Assembly: GCA_035649895.1 (NCBI GenBank)
Contig: DASRIS010000118.1
Span: 1 to 64,000 of the forward strand
Direction of reading: 5' to 3'
Source of the DNA: DASSUC01 sp035649895
GTDB taxonomy: Bacteria > Actinomycetota > Actinomycetes > Mycobacteriales > Micromonosporaceae
Length of the DNA stretch: 64,000 nucleotides
Shown here: piece after piece, positions 60,292-64,000 of the stretch
Layout: the number at the start of each line of letters is the position of its first letter
How positions within the stretch are numbered: position 1 is the first letter of the stretch
Notes under the pieces: generated by a model
Told to the model about the DNA's origin: nothing
The model's input: only the letters and a program-made list of their open reading frames with translations
Database searches by the model: none
Translations under genes and position numbers: made by a program

Positions 60292-61812
60292 ATGACCAGG
60301 ACCGCATCGCCGGTCGCCCAGAGCAACCTGTCCCGAACCCTCGCCGACGGCCGGCTCGGCGTGCCGGCCGTCGTTTTCTTCGTGCTCTCCGCCGCGGCAC
60401 CGCTCACGGTCACCGCCGGGGTGATACCGACCGGGTACGCCGTCACCGGCGTCACCGGCATCCCGCTGGCCTTCCTTGTCGTCGCCGTCGTGCTCGCGCT
60501 GTTCTCCGTCGGCTACGTCGCGATGGCCCGGCACGTCGCCAACGCTGGCGCGTTCTACGCCTACATCGCCCGCGGCCTGGGGCGCCCGGCCGGTGTCGGC
60601 GCCGCCTGGGTCGCGCTGCTCGCGTACAACCTGCTCCAGGTCGGGTTGTACGGCGCGGTCGGCGCCGCGGCGACGCCGCTGCTCGACCAGTGGCTGGGCA
60701 TCGCTCCGCCCTGGTGGGGCAGTGCCGTGCTGGCGTGGGCGCTCGTCGCGGTCCTCGGCGTGCTGCGGGTCGACGTCAACGGCACCGTCCTCGCGGTCCT
60801 GCTGGTCGCCGAGGTCGGGGTCGTCGGGCTCTACGCCGCCGCCAACCTCGCCCACCCGGCCGGCGGAGTGGTCACTGTGGACACTCTGGCGCCGGGCAAC
60901 CTGCTCGTCCCCGGGGTGGGCGCGATCCTCGCCCTGGCCGTGCTCGGGTTCGTCGGCTTCGAGTCCGCGGTCGTGTTCAGCGAGGAGAGCCGCAACCCCC
61001 GCCGTACCGTGCCCACCGCCACCTACCTCTCGGTGGTCCTCATCGCCGTGATGTACGCCCTCGCGTCCTGGGCGATGACCGTGGCGACCGGGCCGGACCG
61101 GGTCGTCACGGCAGCTGCGGAGCAGGGCCCGGAGCTGGTGTTCAACCTCGCCGCCGGCCAGCTCGGCCAGCCGTTCGCCGACATCGGCCACGCGCTGTTC
61201 CTGACCTCGCTGCTGGCCGCCATGATCTCCTTCCACAACACCACCGCGCGGTACATGTTCGCCCTCGGCCGGGAGCAGGTGCTTCCGGCCGCGCTGGGGC
61301 GCACGTCGCGGCGTACCGGTGCACCCAAGGTCGGGTCCCTGGTGCAGAGCGCCATCGGGCTGGCGGTCATCGTGACCTACGCGGTCGCCGGCTGGGACCC
61401 GCTGGTCCAGCTGTTCTTCTGGTGCGGCACCAGCGGCGGCATCGGCGTCCTGCTGCTGGTCGCCGCCACCTCGGTCGCCGTGGTCGCCTTCTTCGCCCAC
61501 TGCCCGGCGGGGCTGCCGCTGTCGCGCCGCCTGGTCGCGCCCGCGCTCGCCGCCGGCGCCCTCGGCGTCGTGGTGACGCTCGCCGTTGCCAACATCGACA
61601 CGCTGCTCGGCGTCTCTCCCGACTCGCCGCTGCGCTGGGTCGTACCCGGTGGTTATCTCGCGGCGGCCCTGGTCGGTGTGGGCTGGGGGCTGGCGCTGCG
61701 GTCGGCCCGGCCGGAGGTCTACGCGACCATCGGCCTCGGCGCCAAGAGCGCCGTGCTCCGGGTCCCGGCACGCCCGGCCAGCCCTGCGGAGAAGCCGGCG
61801 GTGGGCCGGTGA
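60292..61812 (+). CDS. APC-superfamily amino acid permease
   Basis: A 506-residue transporter with 12 membrane helices. The first helix carries VLSAAAPLTVTAGVIPTGYA, typical of APC permeases, and FVGFESAVVFSEESRNPRRTVP is the conserved region after helix 6. The ATG at 60292 has GATCGGAGTCG upstream. The next gene overlaps by four bases. Confidence 0.92.
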   Translation: MTRTASPVAQSNLSRTLADGRLGVPAVVFFVLSAAAPLTVTAGVIPTGYAVTGVTGIPLAFLVVAVVLALFSVGYVAMARHVANAGAFYAYIARGLGRPAGVGAAWVALLAYNLLQVGLYGAVGAAATPLLDQWLGIAPPWWGSAVLAWALVAVLGVLRVDVNGTVLAVLLVAEVGVVGLYAAANLAHPAGGVVTVDTLAPGNLLVPGVGAILALAVLGFVGFESAVVFSEESRNPRRTVPTATYLSVVLIAVMYALASWAMTVATGPDRVVTAAAEQGPELVFNLAAGQLGQPFADIGHALFLTSLLAAMISFHNTTARYMFALGREQVLPAALGRTSRRTGAPKVGSLVQSAIGLAVIVTYAVAGWDPLVQLFFWCGTSGGIGVLLLVAATSVAVVAFFAHCPAGLPLSRRLVAPALAAGALGVVVTLAVANIDTLLGVSPDSPLRWVVPGGYLAAALVGVGWGLALRSARPEVYATIGLGAKSAVLRVPARPASPAEKPAVGR

Positions 61813-62399
61813 ACGCCGTACCGGTCGTCCAGGCCGGACCCGCAGATACGCCGGTGGTCGCGGCGCTGGTCGCAGAGGCGTTCGAGCCGCTCGCGGTCGC
61901 GCACTGGCTCGTCCCCGACTCGTCCGCCAGGCAGGCGGTGCTCGCCGCGGACATGGCCATCCTGGTCGAGCACGCGCTGGAGTTCGGCCATATCGACATG
62001 GTCGAGGACCGGTCCGCGGTGGCGGTATGGTTCCGGCGCGGGGTCGAGCCGGTCCCGCCACCCCTGGCGTACGAGCGCCGCCTGGCTCTCGCGTGCGGCC
62101 CGTGGAGCGACCGGTTCCGCATCCTCGACGCGGTCTTCGAGGCGCACAAGCCCCGGGCGCCCCATCACCATCTGGCCTTCCTCGCCGTCACCCCGCAGCT
62201 GCAGGGCACCGGCCTCGGCAGCGCCCTGCTGCGGCACCACCATCGTTACCTGGACCGACACCGGATCCCGGCCTATCTGGAGGCGAGCAGCGTGCGTAGC
62301 CGCTACCTCTACCGGCGGCACGGCTACCTGGCCGGGCCACAGTTCACCCTGCCGGAGGGGCCTCCACTGTGGCCGATGTGGCGGGAGCCGATCGGTTAG
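61809..62399 (+). CDS. GNAT-family N-acetyltransferase
   Basis: A 196-residue acetyltransferase with the acetyl-CoA loop LAVTPQLQGTGLGSALLRHH. The GTG at 61809 overlaps the permease stop (GTGA), so its substrate may be the amine or amino acid imported by that permease. A strong terminator follows. Confidence 0.9.
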   Translation: MNAVPVVQAGPADTPVVAALVAEAFEPLAVAHWLVPDSSARQAVLAADMAILVEHALEFGHIDMVEDRSAVAVWFRRGVEPVPPPLAYERRLALACGPWSDRFRILDAVFEAHKPRAPHHHLAFLAVTPQLQGTGLGSALLRHHHRYLDRHRIPAYLEASSVRSRYLYRRHGYLAGPQFTLPEGPPLWPMWREPIG

Positions 62400-62408
62400 G
62401 ACCGGCGT

Positions 62409-62447
62409 GGGGCGGAGCCTGCCTGCTACGGGCCGGCTCCGCCCCTT
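62409..62447 (+). terminator. intrinsic terminator-like hairpin after the permease-GNAT pair
   Basis: GGGGCGGAGCC (62409-62419) pairs perfectly with GGCTCCGCCCC (62435-62445) around a 15-base loop, followed by TT. It begins ten bases after the GNAT stop. Confidence 0.85.
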
Positions 62448-62562
62448 GTCTCACTCATGCTCGCCGGCAGAACCAGCCAGTACGGCTCCCAGCAGGGCTG
62501 TGAAGGAGGGGACCTACCTGCCTACGTATGGGCGCAAAAGCCATTGGACAAGCAGGTCCGCC

Positions 62563-63324
62563 ATGACGATCGTTGGCGGCATGCAGCAGGAGGAGATCTG
62601 GGACGTGGAGGCCGCCCAGCGTTACGACACACCGGGCACTGGCATGTTCGCGCCTGAGGTCCTGGGGCCGACCGTGGACCGCCTCGCCGAGCTCGCGGGT
62701 GGGGGGCGGGCGCTCGAGCTCGCTATCGGAACCGGCCGCGTGGCCGTCCCGCTCGCCGAGCGGGGAGTGCCCGTCACCGGTATCGAGCTGTCCCTGCCGA
62801 TGATCGACCAGCTGCGCACGAAGGTGGACGAGGCAACGATCCCGGTGGTCGTCGGCGACATGGCGACAGCCCGCGCTCCGGGCACGTACGCGCTCGTCTA
62901 CCTCGTCTACAACACGATCTCCAACCTGCTCACCCAGGCCGAGCAGGTCGCGTGCTTCCGCAATGCCGCCCGCCACCTCACCCCCGGTGGCCGGTTCGTG
63001 ATCGAGCTCTGGGTGCCCGAGCTGCCTAGGCTCCCACCGGGTCAGCAGGCCGTCGTCTTTCATGCTGAGCCCGGCTACATCGGCTTGGACACGTACGACG
63101 TGCTGCGCCAGCACATCGTCTCGCACCACCTCAGGTTCGACGAGAGCCGGCAGGCTCGACTGTTCCGCAGCCCACACCGCTACATCTGGCCGGCTGAGCT
63201 CGACCTCATGGCTCAGCTGGCCGGGTTCGAGCTGGAGACCCGGCATGCGGACTGGGCTGGCGCCGAGCTCACCGCCGGGTCGCGGTCCCACGTGTCCGTC
63301 TACCGCCTCCCGCCGGACCACTAG
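62563..63324 (+). CDS. class I SAM-dependent methyltransferase
   Basis: A 253-residue methyltransferase with LELAIGTGRVAVPLA (motif I), GIELSLPMID and LTPGGRFVIELW. The start is ATG 62563 or ATG 62581 (MQQEEIWD); neither has a strong ribosome site. Substrate unknown. Confidence 0.87.
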   Translation: MTIVGGMQQEEIWDVEAAQRYDTPGTGMFAPEVLGPTVDRLAELAGGGRALELAIGTGRVAVPLAERGVPVTGIELSLPMIDQLRTKVDEATIPVVVGDMATARAPGTYALVYLVYNTISNLLTQAEQVACFRNAARHLTPGGRFVIELWVPELPRLPPGQQAVVFHAEPGYIGLDTYDVLRQHIVSHHLRFDESRQARLFRSPHRYIWPAELDLMAQLAGFELETRHADWAGAELTAGSRSHVSVYRLPPDH

Positions 63325-63769
63325 TCTCGCCGACGACCAGGTACGACCTTCTCCTCGGACAGCTCATGATCATTATTGGAGTCATGACTCCGGGGCTCGG
63401 GCCTTTTTGTCCCAGCCGGCGAGCCAGGTCGACGTCACCCTCGATCTCGGTGACGCTGCGATGGGTGGAGAGTCGCAGCGACCCGAGGCCGGTAAGCGCA
63501 GGTGGAAGCAGGCGTCCCAACCAGCCGCCTGCCGGCCTCGTCAGAGGGCTGCGGCTACGTCGTTTGCAGTTCGCGATGTCGGGTACGCATCTAGTTCGGC
63601 ACCATCGTGATCATGCCTAGGGACACGTTGACATGTACCGGATGTATGCATCCACGCTGATGACGATCACCCGCCTGGCCAACCAGCGCGCGGGTCTCGG
63701 CAGAGCGACGTACCGGCCGCCTCCGTAGCGCCGGTGGCGCCGGAGGAAGCCGAGCTGGAGGGAGGAGCC
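63325..63769. other. 445-base spacer with a perfect 14-base palindrome
   Basis: GGAGTCATGACTCC at 63378-63391 is a perfect palindrome just after the methyltransferase gene, in a locally AT-rich stretch. The minus-strand open frame 63520-63269 contains LRLSTHRS, faintly like a class V aminotransferase C-terminus, and may be a gene remnant. Nothing else is supported. Confidence 0.45.
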
Positions 63770-64000
63770 ATGACCCATGCCTGGTCAACGGCCAGCCATG
63801 AGCCAGCGACGACGTTCTTCACCGAACATGGCTGGCGGTCACCGCGGAACCTTTCGGATACGCAGGTGCGCGATCTCCGGCAGCGGCTCAAGAGACATGC
63901 GAACAACCCGCTCACCGGCAGCTGTGCAGTCTGCGCCAGGCCAAGCTGCCCATCGTGGCGGGATGCGTACGACCAGTTAGCCACCGCCGGGGAACTGATG
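63770..64000 (+). CDS. small cysteine-containing conserved hypothetical protein, cut by window edge
   Basis: An open frame from ATG 63770 runs to the window end (77 codons, no stop). A strong GGAGGGAGGAG site precedes it. The product begins MTHAWSTASHEP and contains CAVCARPSCPSWRDAYDQL, a CxxCx4C arrangement often found in short actinobacterial proteins encoded beside XRE-type regulators. It could bind zinc. Function unknown. Confidence 0.7.
   Translation, partial: MTHAWSTASHEPATTFFTEHGWRSPRNLSDTQVRDLRQRLKRHANNPLTGSCAVCARPSCPSWRDAYDQLATAGELM

Noticed and set aside
60144..62399. 751-codon frame across the permease and GNAT genes
   Set aside because: Only the part from GTG 61809 has family features (GNAT); the rest is out of frame with the APC permease.
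63269..63520. 83-codon minus-strand frame with LRLSTHRS
   Set aside because: The resemblance to an aminotransferase C-terminus is too short to call; at most a decayed remnant.

Overview
The window is high-GC DNA (about 70% G+C) from an actinobacterium, most likely a member of the Micromonosporaceae. The evidence is the codon bias, the many GTG and TTG starts, the actinobacterial LexA box, the nrdJ-nrdR-lysM/lexA block, and the recA-recX-rny-gluABCD-miaB and miaA-dapF-hflX order. No tRNA, rRNA, CRISPR array or transposase was recognised.

Layout. Positions 1-11949 are core genes: nrdJ (cut by the left edge), nrdR, a LysM gene divergent from lexA across three LexA-type boxes, a secreted protein, hflX, an NAD-malic enzyme, dapF, miaA, a LigB-like protein and a DUF349 protein. 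Positions 12031-36766 are a biosynthetic gene cluster. Positions 37394-48581 return to core genes: miaB, DUF2277, gluABCD, rny, recX, recA, DUF3046 and an MFS transporter. Positions 48639-64000 are accessory or loosely conserved: acyl-CoA dehydrogenase, lipoprotein, LOG-like protein, a lone tryptophan-halogenase-type enzyme, PCMT-like methyltransferase, membrane protein, a TPR/coiled-coil protein, an XRE regulator, a GPP34 protein, an APC transporter, GNAT, methyltransferases, and a new gene cut by the right edge.

The cluster is the main interest. One minus-strand run (36766 down to 24335) encodes an amino-acid N-hydroxylase, a DAO-type flavoenzyme, a cupin/MetRS-like hydrazine-synthetase homologue that carries an extra C-terminal carrier-protein domain, a TubC_N-Cy-A-PCP NRPS predicted to use cysteine, an AMP-dependent ligase, a free carrier protein, a GNAT and a C45-family Ntn hydrolase. 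The first three genes match the known N-hydroxylase/cupin-MetRS/oxidase cassette that makes hydrazinoacetic acid (s56-p1, triacsin and pyrazomycin pathways). A plus-strand run (18662-23360) encodes a discrete reducing type II PKS: ACP, KS, chain-length-factor-like KS, two hotdog dehydratases and a KR. A second minus-strand run (18421 down to 12031) encodes a DMT exporter, type II thioesterase, KASIII-like protein, a long haem-oxygenase-like diiron protein and an acyl-CoA dehydrogenase. A LuxR-type regulator sits at 24294-23371.

The inferred product is a hydrazine- or azoxy/diazo-type N-N compound joined to a polyene or reduced polyketide chain and probably a cysteine-derived thiazoline. I do not recognise this combination as a described system. 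Many linkers in the cluster, and some spacers outside it, contain short tandem DNA repeats. Those in coding sequence have units divisible by three.
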